This document shows positions 9,766 to 18,916 of a stretch of DNA of 64,000 nucleotides, piece by piece. Under the pieces are notes generated by a model. The model did no database searches. It saw only the letters and a list, made by a program, of their open reading frames with translations, and was not told the DNA's origin. The position numbers were made by a program, and so were the translations under genes. The stretch is from JAUHXS01 sp965213575 (GTDB lineage Bacteria > Bacteroidota > Bacteroidia > Chitinophagales > JAUHXS01): contig CBDBZN010000014.1 of the NCBI GenBank assembly GCA_965213575.1, positions 1 to 64,000 of the forward strand, in the 5' to 3' direction. Every line of letters begins with the position of its first letter. Position 1 is the first letter of the stretch.

Positions 9766-11620
9766 TGTAGTGATGCCTACATTTATAGAAGAAGTAGTTG
9801 AAAGGCTTAAAGAAGGCAAAATAATTAGACGTAAGTTAGCGACTGGAGGAGCTTTGAACATAGATAAAGCTATGCCATATCTATTAGTTTATAGAATCCC
9901 CGATCATAAAGATAATGGTACAATAAAACTTATTCAAGGAGAATCTTCTTATTTAATAGCAGATAGTAAAAAAAATACCCATACATCACTTAGCAAGCTA
10001 GTTAAAGCAATAGGCCAAGCTCTATATGAAAAATTTAAGGGCTTTTTCTTAATCGAAATTTGGGCAGAAGAAACAGACAAGAACAAACCTGTTTTTCATC
10101 TTAAAGCGCCGCCTATAATCGGTAAGAATGTTATTAACACTTTTGCAGATAATTTGTCAAACTTATCTTCATTGGTGCCCGGACTCAAAGTGTCTATAGA
10201 TTTTGAAAAACAACGCCACCCTGAAGGAATGAAAAATTTGCTATCGGTAAAAGAGGCAAAGGAAATAGGCTGTTTAGAAATTGGTATCGGAATTCCACCT
10301 GTGTATAGAAATAAACTCACTCAAAAAATATATCCTGTTTTTCTTAGAAATTTTAGTAGTGAACTATCTGAAATTTTAAAACAAGCGATTTATGATTTTG
10401 TAAGAATACATACTACTTGCGATATTGTAAGCCATAAAATGGTAGGAAGCAGCTATTTAAAAAATATCACAAAAACAGTTGATGCACAGTTAACAGAAAT
10501 CAGTAAATCTTTTTCCTTGCTCATGCTTATTACACCTATTCATACCAGTAAAACATGGAAGGAATTTTCTAAAAATAAATTTCAGAAAGAACCTCATTTC
10601 TTTTACCGGTTATTGCCGGTAGATCCTGAAGCATTAAAAAAACAATTATATCAAATACCCGTTGAAGATATTTATGATCCTATTTTAGCCTCTATATATC
10701 GGGGTAAACGTGATGAACTAGATAAAGAAATCACCTTATTACAAGAAAGAGGAACTGCTTCTTTTATGTATACAGGATTAAGGTTATATGGCCCAGTAAC
10801 TAAAGAATTATTAGATTTAGCTGAAGGATTGTTGGTTACATTGCCTAATAATGTAGAAGATACTGATAGAGAAATGATTGATTGCCATCAATTTCGTGAT
10901 ATGGCAGAAAAAGAGTTAACGGCATATAAAAAAGAATTACCTAATATAAAATATAAAATTCAGATCCGAGAAGATGTTAATAGCCTCATGGTTGCCGGAA
11001 GTAATCTATATATTGGCAAAAATACTTCTATACCTAAGAAAAGAGCCCAAGCGCTTATTCAACATGAAGTTGGCACCCATATGCTCACATATTTTAACGG
11101 CAAAGAGCAACCTTTGCAGGTTTTACATCATGGGCTTGCGAATTATGACCAGCTTCAAGAAGGCATGGCAGTAATGGCAGAATATTTGTCCGGTGGATTA
11201 AATTTTAGCAGAATGCGCCTGCTTGCCGGGAGAGTAATTGCTGTAGATAGAATGACTCGGGGAGATAAATTTTCTGAAACATTTTTATATTTAAAAGAAA
11301 AATACAATTTTTCTGAAAAAACTTCTTTTGATGTCACCACCAGAGTATATAGAGGAGGGGGATTTGTAAAAGATGCTATTTATTTAAGAGGTTTGGCACA
11401 ATTGTTGGAATATCTGCGCAACGGTGGAGATTACAACATACTTTTGACAGGTAAAATTTCAGAAGAACATATTTCTATTATTGATGAGTTGGTCTATAGA
11501 GGGATGCTTAAAAAACCTGTACTCATTCCCAGATATTTGAAAAATGAAAAAGCCATTAAAAGGCTGGAAAGTATTAAAAATGGACTGTTAATAACAGATT
11601 TAGGTAAACCTAATAAATAA
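9755..11620 (+). CDS. QEGLA-motif (DUF1704) metallopeptidase-like protein, MATCAP family
   Basis: A 621-residue protein of the family annotated flavohemoglobin expression-modulating QEGLA motif protein (DUF1704). Key residues: the HExxxH zinc motif QHEVGTHML (His437, Glu438, His442) and the family motif LQEGMAVMAEYL (QEGMA at 468-472, Met replacing the usual Leu). The family includes the mammalian microtubule carboxypeptidase MATCAP, which removes the C-terminal tyrosine of tubulin, so a metallocarboxypeptidase activity is the natural prediction. The bacterial substrate is unknown. The first 300 residues are rich in alpha/beta elements and lack a signal peptide. It overlaps the upstream FGase-like gene; ATG at 9773 (MPTFIEE) is an alternative start that would remove the overlap. 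The downstream ATP-grasp gene follows after five bases. Confidence 0.85.
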   Translation: MGSDVVMPTFIEEVVERLKEGKIIRRKLATGGALNIDKAMPYLLVYRIPDHKDNGTIKLIQGESSYLIADSKKNTHTSLSKLVKAIGQALYEKFKGFFLIEIWAEETDKNKPVFHLKAPPIIGKNVINTFADNLSNLSSLVPGLKVSIDFEKQRHPEGMKNLLSVKEAKEIGCLEIGIGIPPVYRNKLTQKIYPVFLRNFSSELSEILKQAIYDFVRIHTTCDIVSHKMVGSSYLKNITKTVDAQLTEISKSFSLLMLITPIHTSKTWKEFSKNKFQKEPHFFYRLLPVDPEALKKQLYQIPVEDIYDPILASIYRGKRDELDKEITLLQERGTASFMYTGLRLYGPVTKELLDLAEGLLVTLPNNVEDTDREMIDCHQFRDMAEKELTAYKKELPNIKYKIQIREDVNSLMVAGSNLYIGKNTSIPKKRAQALIQHEVGTHMLTYFNGKEQPLQVLHHGLANYDQLQEGMAVMAEYLSGGLNFSRMRLLAGRVIAVDRMTRGDKFSETFLYLKEKYNFSEKTSFDVTTRVYRGGGFVKDAIYLRGLAQLLEYLRNGGDYNILLTGKISEEHISIIDELVYRGMLKKPVLIPRYLKNEKAIKRLESIKNGLLITDLGKPNK

Positions 11621-11625
11621 ATTAA

Positions 11626-12672
11626 ATGAACATAGTATTTCTTATTAATGAATTTGCAACTGAAGATCCTAAATATACTACCCCTTTATTAGGATATACG
11701 GCACACAACCGTGGAAATAAAGTATATTTTTCTGAAGTATCTAACTTAGAGTATTTAGAAGATGGAGGCTTTGGTATTAAAGCAAAATCAGTTCCAAAAG
11801 GTAAACATAAAGATTCGAGGGAATTTTTTGAAGCAATCAGAGATAGCGAAGAAAATTCTTGTACGATTACTCATAAAGATATTGATGTCCTATTCTTAAG
11901 AAATAATCCTTCTGAAGATGTAATTAAACGGCCTTGGGCGGTTGGCACGCCGGTTTTATTTGGAAAACTAGCGGTAGAAAACGGAATCATTGTAGTAAAT
12001 GACCCGGGCACACTGGAAGACGCTATGAACAAAATGTATTTTCAGTATTATCCAAAAATTGTAAGAATACCTACAATTATTACAAGGAGTGCCGAATCTG
12101 TTAAGGAATTTTATAATACACATGGTAAAAACATTGTACTCAAGCCACTACAAGGATCAGGCGGGCAAGGTGTGTTTTTTATTAATGAAGATAATTACAG
12201 AAATTTAAATCAAACCATTGAAGCACTCAATCGAGACGGATTTATTATTGTTCAAAAATTTATCAAAAAAGCCAGCGAATCTGATATCAGGCTTTTTATG
12301 ATAAATGGGGAACCTCTTCAAATAGATGGAAAATATGCAGCGGTTAAACGAATTTCTGCTAAAGATGATATTAGAAGTAATTTACATGCTGGCGGGAGCA
12401 TAGATTTTGCTGAAATTACTCCCCAAATTCTTAAAACCGTTGAAATTATAAAACCTAAATTAAAGCATGATGGTATTTTTATGGCAGGATTGGATATTAC
12501 AGGTAATAAACTGATTGAAGTTAATGTATTTAGCCCGGGTGGCTTACATACAATGAATAAGATGTATAAAAAAGACTTCACCGTACCGGTGATCGAGGCT
12601 TTAGAAAAGAAAATTTTATATAAGCAACATTATGGTTCATCAATAAGTAATAGAAGGCTAGCTATTATGTAA
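11626..12672 (+). CDS. ATP-grasp ligase, glutathione synthetase/RimK-like
   Basis: A 348-residue ATP-grasp enzyme. The glycine-rich ATP loop is KPLQGSGGQGVFF (173-185), followed by DIRLFMINGEPL (220-231) and the Mg-binding segment GLDITGNKLIEVNVFSPGG (288-306, Glu298 and Asn300). This is a GshB-like carboxylate-amine ligase fold: ATP plus a carboxylate plus an amine gives an amide or peptide bond. A true glutathione synthetase is unlikely because there is no gshA and the context is the FGase/QEGLA operon. I infer ligation of an amino acid or peptide that the two upstream hydrolases can remove. It ends two bases from the convergent amidase gene. No frame break, no signal peptide. Confidence 0.82.
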   Translation: MNIVFLINEFATEDPKYTTPLLGYTAHNRGNKVYFSEVSNLEYLEDGGFGIKAKSVPKGKHKDSREFFEAIRDSEENSCTITHKDIDVLFLRNNPSEDVIKRPWAVGTPVLFGKLAVENGIIVVNDPGTLEDAMNKMYFQYYPKIVRIPTIITRSAESVKEFYNTHGKNIVLKPLQGSGGQGVFFINEDNYRNLNQTIEALNRDGFIIVQKFIKKASESDIRLFMINGEPLQIDGKYAAVKRISAKDDIRSNLHAGGSIDFAEITPQILKTVEIIKPKLKHDGIFMAGLDITGNKLIEVNVFSPGGLHTMNKMYKKDFTVPVIEALEKKILYKQHYGSSISNRRLAIM

Positions 12673-12673
12673 C

Positions 12674-13441
12674 TTATATTGAAAATTGGTCTCTATCTTT
12701 TAGAAAAGGTAGTTTTTCTCTAATTTCTTTGAGATTTTGTTTATTGAGTGTAGCGATTTTTACAACATCTTCATTAGCTAAATTAAACATTGGTTCTCCC
12801 ATCGGGCCATAGCCGAGGCTATCTCCTGAATATTCTATTTCATTTCCGTCTTTACCTATTCTATTGACTCCAATTACATAGCTTTGATTTTCAATAGCAC
12901 GAGCTTTAAGAAGAGTTTTCCATGCATCACTTCTTTTTTCAGGCCAGTTAGCTACAAAAAATAATAAATCATAATCTTCTAAATTTCTATTCCACATAGG
13001 GAAGCGAAGGTCGTAACAAATTTGCGGACAGATCGTCCAGTCATTGAGCTTAAGAACGAGCTTTTCTGTTCCTGCCTTGTAATGCAAGTCCTCTTTACCC
13101 ATGCTGAACAAATGCTTTTTATCATACGTTTGATATTCACCATTAGGCGTTACCCAAAAAAGGCGATTATATATATTCTTATCTTCTTCCCATATCAAAC
13201 TACCGGTAATAACTGCTTTCGTATGTTTAGCTTTTCCTTTCATCCAATCTAGCGAAGTAATATTTGCTTTGGAAAAATTTTTAATATTCATCGTAAAGCC
13301 TGTAGAAAACATTTCAGGTAAAATAATTAAGTCAACCTGTTCATTTATTTGATCAATTTTATGATCAAATAAATGTAAATTGGCTTGTATATCTTCCCAG
13401 TAGAGGTCAGTTTGTATAAGGACAACTTTTAGATCTGACAT
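12674..13441 (-). CDS. Omega-amidase / nitrilase-superfamily amidohydrolase (YafV type)
   Basis: A 255-residue C-N hydrolase with the complete catalytic set: Glu43 in IILPEMFSTGFTM, Lys108 in TYDKKHLFSMG and Cys142 in ICPQICYDLRFP. The LPEMFSTGF and CYDLRFP context is that of the YafV/omega-amidase branch, which hydrolyses alpha-ketoglutaramate and alpha-ketosuccinamate. Its start overlaps the 3' end of the transaminase gene by 13 bases, so the two are coupled. Glutamine-type transaminases make exactly the omega-amide keto acids that this enzyme removes, pulling the transamination forward. Confidence 0.87.
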   Translation of the reverse strand: MSDLKVVLIQTDLYWEDIQANLHLFDHKIDQINEQVDLIILPEMFSTGFTMNIKNFSKANITSLDWMKGKAKHTKAVITGSLIWEEDKNIYNRLFWVTPNGEYQTYDKKHLFSMGKEDLHYKAGTEKLVLKLNDWTICPQICYDLRFPMWNRNLEDYDLLFFVANWPEKRSDAWKTLLKARAIENQSYVIGVNRIGKDGNEIEYSGDSLGYGPMGEPMFNLANEDVVKIATLNKQNLKEIREKLPFLKDRDQFSI

Positions 13442-14571
13442 AAAATTTCCGCGGCTTTTTTAATTGTTTTTTCTTTTTTTGCAAAACAAAAACGCAATAC
13501 TTTTTGATCTCTTTTATCGTGATAAAAAACAGAAACAGGAATAGATGCTATACCGTGTTTAATGGTCAATTCTTTAGCAAATTCCACATCACTATTATCA
13601 GATATATTTTTATAACAAAGATTTTGAAAATAGGTGCCCTGAGCAGGCTTAATAATAAACCGGGAGCTTTTTAAATTACTTAAAAACAGATTGCGCTTTT
13701 CTTCGTACAAACCTGATATAGTATTATAATTAGCTTCATGTTGCATAAATTCTGCCAAAGCATATTGAATAGGTGTATTTACACTAAAAACAACAAACTG
13801 ATGAATTTTTCTAAATTCCTTCATGAGCTCTGCAGGAGCGACGCAATAGCCCATCTTCCAGCCGGTTGCATGAAAGGTTTTGCCGAATGAAAATGTTACA
13901 AATGATCTTTTTCTCAACTCAGGATGTCTTATCACACTATGATGCTGTTGATTATCAAAAACAATATGTTCATATACTTCATCACTTAAAATGACAATAT
14001 CCGTCCCTTCTACTAATTTAGCTAAAATGTTTAAATCATCCTTATTAAGTATAGCACCCGAAGGGTTATGAGGAGTATTTAAAATAATCATTTTTGTACG
14101 GGAATTAATACATCGCCTTACATACTCCCAGTCAATAGTATAATCAGGAAAATCAAGCCCGATATGTACAGGGATTCCTCCATTTAATACAACTGCCGGC
14201 ACATAGCAATCATATGCCGGGTCAAATATGATTACTTCATCGTTTTCTTTAATAGAAGCAGTTATAGCGGTAAAAATAGCTTGTGTTGCCCCGGCTGTGA
14301 CTGTAATCTCAGATTCCTCATCATAATAATGACTATAGAGCTTGTTGATTTTTTTCGAAATATTTTCCCGTAACGGTAATACACCCGACATAGGCGCATA
14401 CTGATTATGGCCTGCTTGCATGTGTTTAGTCACTAGCTCAACCAATTCAGGAGAAATATCAAAATCAGGAAAACCTTGAGAAAGATTAATCGCATCGTGC
14501 TCTTTAGCTAATGCAGACATGACGGAAAAAATGCTGGTTTTTATTCCGGGTAACTTAGTTTTGATCAACAT
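13429..14571 (-). CDS. Methionine/glutamine aminotransferase, class I/II PLP-dependent
   Basis: A 380-residue fold-type I aminotransferase of the YbdL/MtnE type. Visible: INLSQGFPDFD (substrate segment, 28-38), NQYAPMSGVLPLRE, NTPHNPSGA (165-173), SDEVYEHIVF, and the PLP lysine in SFGKTFHATGWKMGY (Lys231). The family transaminates methionine, glutamine or kynurenine; YbdL prefers methionine. Coupling with the omega-amidase points to the glutamine transaminase/omega-amidase route or the last step of methionine salvage. No other methionine-salvage genes are in the window. Named mtnE in some genomes, but the sequence alone does not prove that. Confidence 0.87.
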   Translation of the reverse strand: MLIKTKLPGIKTSIFSVMSALAKEHDAINLSQGFPDFDISPELVELVTKHMQAGHNQYAPMSGVLPLRENISKKINKLYSHYYDEESEITVTAGATQAIFTAITASIKENDEVIIFDPAYDCYVPAVVLNGGIPVHIGLDFPDYTIDWEYVRRCINSRTKMIILNTPHNPSGAILNKDDLNILAKLVEGTDIVILSDEVYEHIVFDNQQHHSVIRHPELRKRSFVTFSFGKTFHATGWKMGYCVAPAELMKEFRKIHQFVVFSVNTPIQYALAEFMQHEANYNTISGLYEEKRNLFLSNLKSSRFIIKPAQGTYFQNLCYKNISDNSDVEFAKELTIKHGIASIPVSVFYHDKRDQKVLRFCFAKKEKTIKKAAEILCQI

Positions 14572-14576
14572 GTGTG

Positions 14577-15665
14577 TTATAAGAAATGCTCTTTTTTAAT
14601 TTTTTTGATGTCAGTAGTAATCTGCTTTATATTTTGTTCCTCAGATTTTGGCGTGACTAATAATACATCATGGGTATCTACTACAATATAATCATCTAGG
14701 CCTTGAATAACTACCAACTTCTCTTCTTCCGTTACAATCATACAATTTGAGGTATCATATGTAATAATGTTTTTATTAGATTTTACATTATTATCTCCGT
14801 CTTTTTGTGTATTTATATCAAATAAGGAAGACCAAGTTCCTAAATCTGACCAACCAAAATCCGCAGGTAGTACATATACATTTTGAGCTTTTTCCATAAT
14901 ACCGTAATCAATGGAAGTATTAGGACAAAAATCATATGTTTTCTCTATAAATTTTTTTTCTTTAGGTGTGTTATACACACTTTTTCCCTCTTTAAATAAA
15001 TCGTTAATTTCAGGAAGATGCATAGCAAACGCCTTGATAATACTTTTTACATTCCATATAAACATTCCTGAATTCCATAAGAAGTCACCACTTTTTAGAA
15101 ATGTTTCTGCGATTTCTAAACTAGGCTTTTCGGTAAAGGTTTTAACCTTATATATGCCGTCTACAGTTGATTTTTCAGCATATTGAATATATCCATATCC
15201 TGTATCAGGCCTGGAGGGTTTAATGCCCAAAGTAATTAAATAATCATTTGTAGTAACAGCACTCAGCCCTTGATCAATGACTTTAGTAAAAACTTCTTCT
15301 TTTAAAATAATATGATCAGACGGTGCAACAACTACTCTGGCATTTGGATTTTTTGCGTGTATTTTATAACTGAAATAGGCAATACATGGAGCGGTATTTT
15401 TTCGTGCGGGCTCTGATAAAATTTGACTTTTTTTCAAGTTAGGAAGCTGATCTTTTACTAAGTCAGTATATGCTTCATTCGTAACGATATAAATATTTTC
15501 TGCCGGGCAAGTATTTAAAAATCGCTCGTAAGTTAACTGTAAAAGCGATTTACCTATTCCTAAAATATCTAGAAATTGCTTTGGGTTAGATGATCGGCTG
15601 ATAGGCCAAAACCTACTGCCGATGCCCCCGGCCATAATAACTACATAGTTGTTTTTTCTTGACAT
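14577..15665 (-). CDS. manC: Mannose-1-phosphate guanylyltransferase
   Basis: A 362-residue GDP-mannose pyrophosphorylase: mannose-1-P plus GTP gives GDP-mannose, a precursor for exopolysaccharide, LPS and fucose. The N-terminal nucleotidyltransferase signature is VVIMAGGIGSRFWPISR followed by NPKQFLDI; later VVAPSDHII, FTEKPSLEIAE, LWNSGMFIW and SIDYGIMEKA. Length fits the single-domain bacterial form without the isomerase domain. It overlaps the upstream sugar-phosphate isomerase gene by one base, so the two are an operon for surface-glycan precursors. Confidence 0.92.
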   Translation of the reverse strand: MSRKNNYVVIMAGGIGSRFWPISRSSNPKQFLDILGIGKSLLQLTYERFLNTCPAENIYIVTNEAYTDLVKDQLPNLKKSQILSEPARKNTAPCIAYFSYKIHAKNPNARVVVAPSDHIILKEEVFTKVIDQGLSAVTTNDYLITLGIKPSRPDTGYGYIQYAEKSTVDGIYKVKTFTEKPSLEIAETFLKSGDFLWNSGMFIWNVKSIIKAFAMHLPEINDLFKEGKSVYNTPKEKKFIEKTYDFCPNTSIDYGIMEKAQNVYVLPADFGWSDLGTWSSLFDINTQKDGDNNVKSNKNIITYDTSNCMIVTEEEKLVVIQGLDDYIVVDTHDVLLVTPKSEEQNIKQITTDIKKIKKEHFL

Positions 15666-16630
15666 TATATTAATCCTTCTTTAATTAAATCATGAATATG
15701 AATCATTCCTATATATTTTTCATCCTCTTTCACTATGATTTGTGAAATGTTATTTTTTCTCATTTTATCTAAGGCATTAACAATCAACTCTCCTTTTTGA
15801 ATAGTTTTGGGGTGTGGGTTCATTATATCTTTCGCTTGAGAATGCATATTTCCGCCGGCTAACATTCTTCTCAAATCTCCGTCAGTAATGATGCCGACAA
15901 TTTGCTTATCATCATTTACAACTGCAGTTGCACCTAGCCTTTTGGAGCTTATCTCTAATATTATTGTATTTAGATCTGCCTGAGCATTCACCGAAGGTTG
16001 TTCATTTTTAATTGAAATATCCTCTACTCGAAGATATAATTTTTTGCCTAATGTACCACCGGGATGATATTTTGCAAAATCTTTAGCGGTAAAACCTTTT
16101 AATTCTAATAATGATATAGCTAATGCATCTCCCATGGCCATCTGTGCAATAGTACTGGCGGTAGGAGCTAAATTGTTAGGACAAGCCTCTTCCGGAACAG
16201 TAGTATTTAAAACATGATCAGCTTGTTGAGCTAAATATGAAGCAGTATTACCCACTATAGCTATGATCTTATTGCCGTTATTTTTTATAATAGGAAGTAA
16301 AAATTTTATCTCAGGGCTTTCACCGCTTTTAGAGAGAAGAATTAGGACGTCTTCTTCCTGAATCATTCCTAAGTCACCATGAATAGCATCTGCGGCATGC
16401 ATAAATAATGCCGGAGTGCCTGTAGAATTCAGCGTAGCTACGATCTTAGTGCCTATGATAGCACTTTTACCAATTCCACTTACCACTACTCTGCCCTTGC
16501 TTTTATATAATAATTTTATGGCAGCTATAAAATCTTGATTAATATGATTTTTAATAGATTTTAGTGCCTGTTCCTCAATGCTGATCGTGTGCTGCGCACT
16601 TATCTTAATATTCTCATCCGAGAAATCCAA
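15665..16630 (-). CDS. kdsD: D-arabinose-5-phosphate isomerase (KdsD/KpsF/GutQ family)
   Basis: A 321-residue protein with an N-terminal SIS domain and two C-terminal CBS domains, the standard KdsD layout. Motifs: VVSGIGKSAIIGTKI, HAADAIHGDLGMI, LLSKSGESPEI (SIS, residues about 45-140), catalytic-loop AKYHPGGTLGKKL, and CBS segments with GIITDGDLRRML and GMIHIHDLI. It converts ribulose-5-P to arabinose-5-P, the first step of Kdo synthesis for lipid A-core. It is divergent from recQ with an 82-base promoter region between them. Confidence 0.92.
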   Translation of the reverse strand: MDFSDENIKISAQHTISIEEQALKSIKNHINQDFIAAIKLLYKSKGRVVVSGIGKSAIIGTKIVATLNSTGTPALFMHAADAIHGDLGMIQEEDVLILLSKSGESPEIKFLLPIIKNNGNKIIAIVGNTASYLAQQADHVLNTTVPEEACPNNLAPTASTIAQMAMGDALAISLLELKGFTAKDFAKYHPGGTLGKKLYLRVEDISIKNEQPSVNAQADLNTIILEISSKRLGATAVVNDDKQIVGIITDGDLRRMLAGGNMHSQAKDIMNPHPKTIQKGELIVNALDKMRKNNISQIIVKEDEKYIGMIHIHDLIKEGLI

Positions 16631-16712
16631 CTTTTGCTTTTTAAATTGAGTTTTAATTGTGTAAATTTAATCAAAATAACTCATTATAACAGTAAATCAT
16701 GATGGATCTAAA

Positions 16713-18911
16713 ATGATTAGTACAAGCCACAATCTTTCAAAAGAACTAAAAACTCATTTCGGCTTTTCTAATTTCAGAGGAGAACAAGAGGATATCATAA
16801 AGAACATCTTCTCCGGCAAGGATACCTTTGTCATTATGCCTACAGGTGGAGGCAAATCATTGTGCTACCAACTGCCTGCTCTCATGATGGAAGGGACCGC
16901 TATTATCGTGTCACCTTTGATCGCATTAATGAAAAATCAAGTAGATCAAATCAGAGGATATAATGAGAAGGAAGGAATTGCCCATTATTTAAACTCGACA
17001 TTGTCGCGATCAGGTGCAAAAAAGGTCAGAGAAGACTTGGTTAATGGCATTACAAAATTATTATATATTGCTCCGGAAACCCTTACTAAAGAAAGTCATA
17101 TTGATTTTTTCAAGTCATTAAATATATCCTTTGTAGCCGTAGATGAAGCTCATTGCATTTCGGAGTGGGGTCATGATTTTAGGCCGGAATACAGAAACAT
17201 TCGCAAAACTATAGATAATATTAATCCTGACATTCCTTTAGTGGCCCTTACCGCTACAGCCACGCCAAAAGTACAGGTTGATATTAAAAAGAATCTTCAT
17301 TTACGAAATCCAACGGTATTTCTTTCTTCTTTTAATAGGCCAAATCTTTTTTATGAAATTAAAGCTAAAAAAGATAAAGATTGGGTAATAAAAGATATGA
17401 TCACTTTCATTAAACAACATAATGGGAAATCAGGTATTATATATTGTTTAAGCAGAAAGTTTACAGAAGAGATCGCTAATCTTCTAAAAGCAAACGGCAT
17501 TAAAGCTCTTCCTTATCATGCAGGGTTAGACGCGGGCGTCCGCTCATCGACGCAAGATAAATTTCTTAATGAAGATGTAGATGTGATCGTTGCCACAATA
17601 GCTTTTGGGATGGGTATTGATAAACCGGACGTGAGATTTGTTATTCACTACAATATTCCTAAAAGTTTAGAAAATTATTACCAAGAAACCGGCAGGGCTG
17701 GTAGAGATGGTATGGAAGGGCATTGTATCGCATATTATAGCTATAGCGATATTATTAAGCTAGAGAAGTTTATGAAAGATAAACCTATAGCTGAAAAAGA
17801 AGTGAATGCACAGCTATTGTCAGATATTGTAGGGTATGTAGAAACAGCTTCTTGTAGAAGGCAATTTGTGTTACAATATTTTGGAGAAAAATATCAAGAG
17901 CAACAGTGTTCTAAAATGTGTGACAACTGTAGAAATCCGAGAGAAAAAACAGATGAACGTGAAGCAGCTGTAGTAGCTTTAAAAGCAGTTAAAGAAATTA
18001 AAGAAAAATTTGATATTCCGCATGTTGTGAATTTCCTAATGGGACAGATAACCAGAGATATCAAAGAATATGAGCATTTTAATTTGCCAAGTTTTGGAAA
18101 AGGAAAAGATAAGTCTAAAAACTTTTGGAACTCTATTATAAGGCAAAGCATTCTTCATAATTTATTAGGTAAAGATATAGAACACCAAGGTGCATTATAT
18201 TTAACAGAAAGAGGTAAAAAATTCCTAGTTAAACCTGAAGCATTTGAAATTGCCCTTAACATTAATTATGATCAAATAGAATCAGAATATATCAGGCCTA
18301 CCAATGGATCTACAAGTGCTGATCCGGTTTTACTTTCTATGCTAAAAGACCTGCGCAAAGTAGTCGCTAAAGAAATAGGATTGCCTCCTTTCGTCATTTT
18401 TCAAGATCCCTCTTTAGAAGAGTTTGCCATTCATTATCCAACTAATCTGGATGACTTGAAAAATATCACGGGGGTGAGTAAAGGCAAGGCTTTGAAGTAT
18501 GGCAGTAAATTTGTTAAACTCATCGAGCAATATGTTGAAGAAAATGAGATAGAGAGGCCGGATGACCTAATTATTAAGTCAGTAGTTAATAAATCAGGGC
18601 TGAAAGTTTTTATTATACAATGCATCGATAAAAAAATCCCTTTAGAAGAAATTGCAAGGCTGAAAGGCATTGCTGTAGATGAGATATTAGAAGAATTAGA
18701 GATCATAGTGAACTCAGGGACTAAAATAAACATTAATTACTATATCGATGATGTTGTTGATGAAGAAAAACAAGACATTATATTTGACTATTTCAGTACA
18801 GCCGATTCAGATGATTTAGATGAGGCATATGATGAATTGATAGACGAAGATGTAACTTATGAAGATCTTCAATTGATGCGCATCAAATTCATGTCTGAAG
18901 TTGCTAATTAA
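16713..18911 (+). CDS. recQ: ATP-dependent DNA helicase RecQ
   Basis: A 732-residue RecQ helicase. Motifs: motif 0 FGFSNFRGEQEDII (16-29), Walker A MPTGGGKSLCYQLP (42-55), DEAH box AVDEAHCISEWGHDFRPEY (142-160), LTATATP, FNRPNLFYE, and arginine-finger segment YYQETGRAGRDG. The RecQ-C zinc cysteines are visible (CRRQ, then CSKMCDNCRNP), followed by an RQC winged helix, an HRDC domain (LLSMLKDLRKVVAKE to LIEQYVEEN) and a C-terminal acidic helix-turn region often found in Bacteroidota RecQ. It unwinds DNA in recombination and fork repair. Six bases separate it from the downstream T9SS gene, so co-transcription is possible. Confidence 0.95.
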   Translation: MISTSHNLSKELKTHFGFSNFRGEQEDIIKNIFSGKDTFVIMPTGGGKSLCYQLPALMMEGTAIIVSPLIALMKNQVDQIRGYNEKEGIAHYLNSTLSRSGAKKVREDLVNGITKLLYIAPETLTKESHIDFFKSLNISFVAVDEAHCISEWGHDFRPEYRNIRKTIDNINPDIPLVALTATATPKVQVDIKKNLHLRNPTVFLSSFNRPNLFYEIKAKKDKDWVIKDMITFIKQHNGKSGIIYCLSRKFTEEIANLLKANGIKALPYHAGLDAGVRSSTQDKFLNEDVDVIVATIAFGMGIDKPDVRFVIHYNIPKSLENYYQETGRAGRDGMEGHCIAYYSYSDIIKLEKFMKDKPIAEKEVNAQLLSDIVGYVETASCRRQFVLQYFGEKYQEQQCSKMCDNCRNPREKTDEREAAVVALKAVKEIKEKFDIPHVVNFLMGQITRDIKEYEHFNLPSFGKGKDKSKNFWNSIIRQSILHNLLGKDIEHQGALYLTERGKKFLVKPEAFEIALNINYDQIESEYIRPTNGSTSADPVLLSMLKDLRKVVAKEIGLPPFVIFQDPSLEEFAIHYPTNLDDLKNITGVSKGKALKYGSKFVKLIEQYVEENEIERPDDLIIKSVVNKSGLKVFIIQCIDKKIPLEEIARLKGIAVDEILEELEIIVNSGTKININYYIDDVVDEEKQDIIFDYFSTADSDDLDEAYDELIDEDVTYEDLQLMRIKFMSEVAN

Positions 18912-18916
18912 AATAA

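Noticed and set aside
11626..12672. Glutathione synthetase gshB
   Set aside because: The ATP-grasp motifs fit, but there is no gshA and the operon partners point to another substrate.
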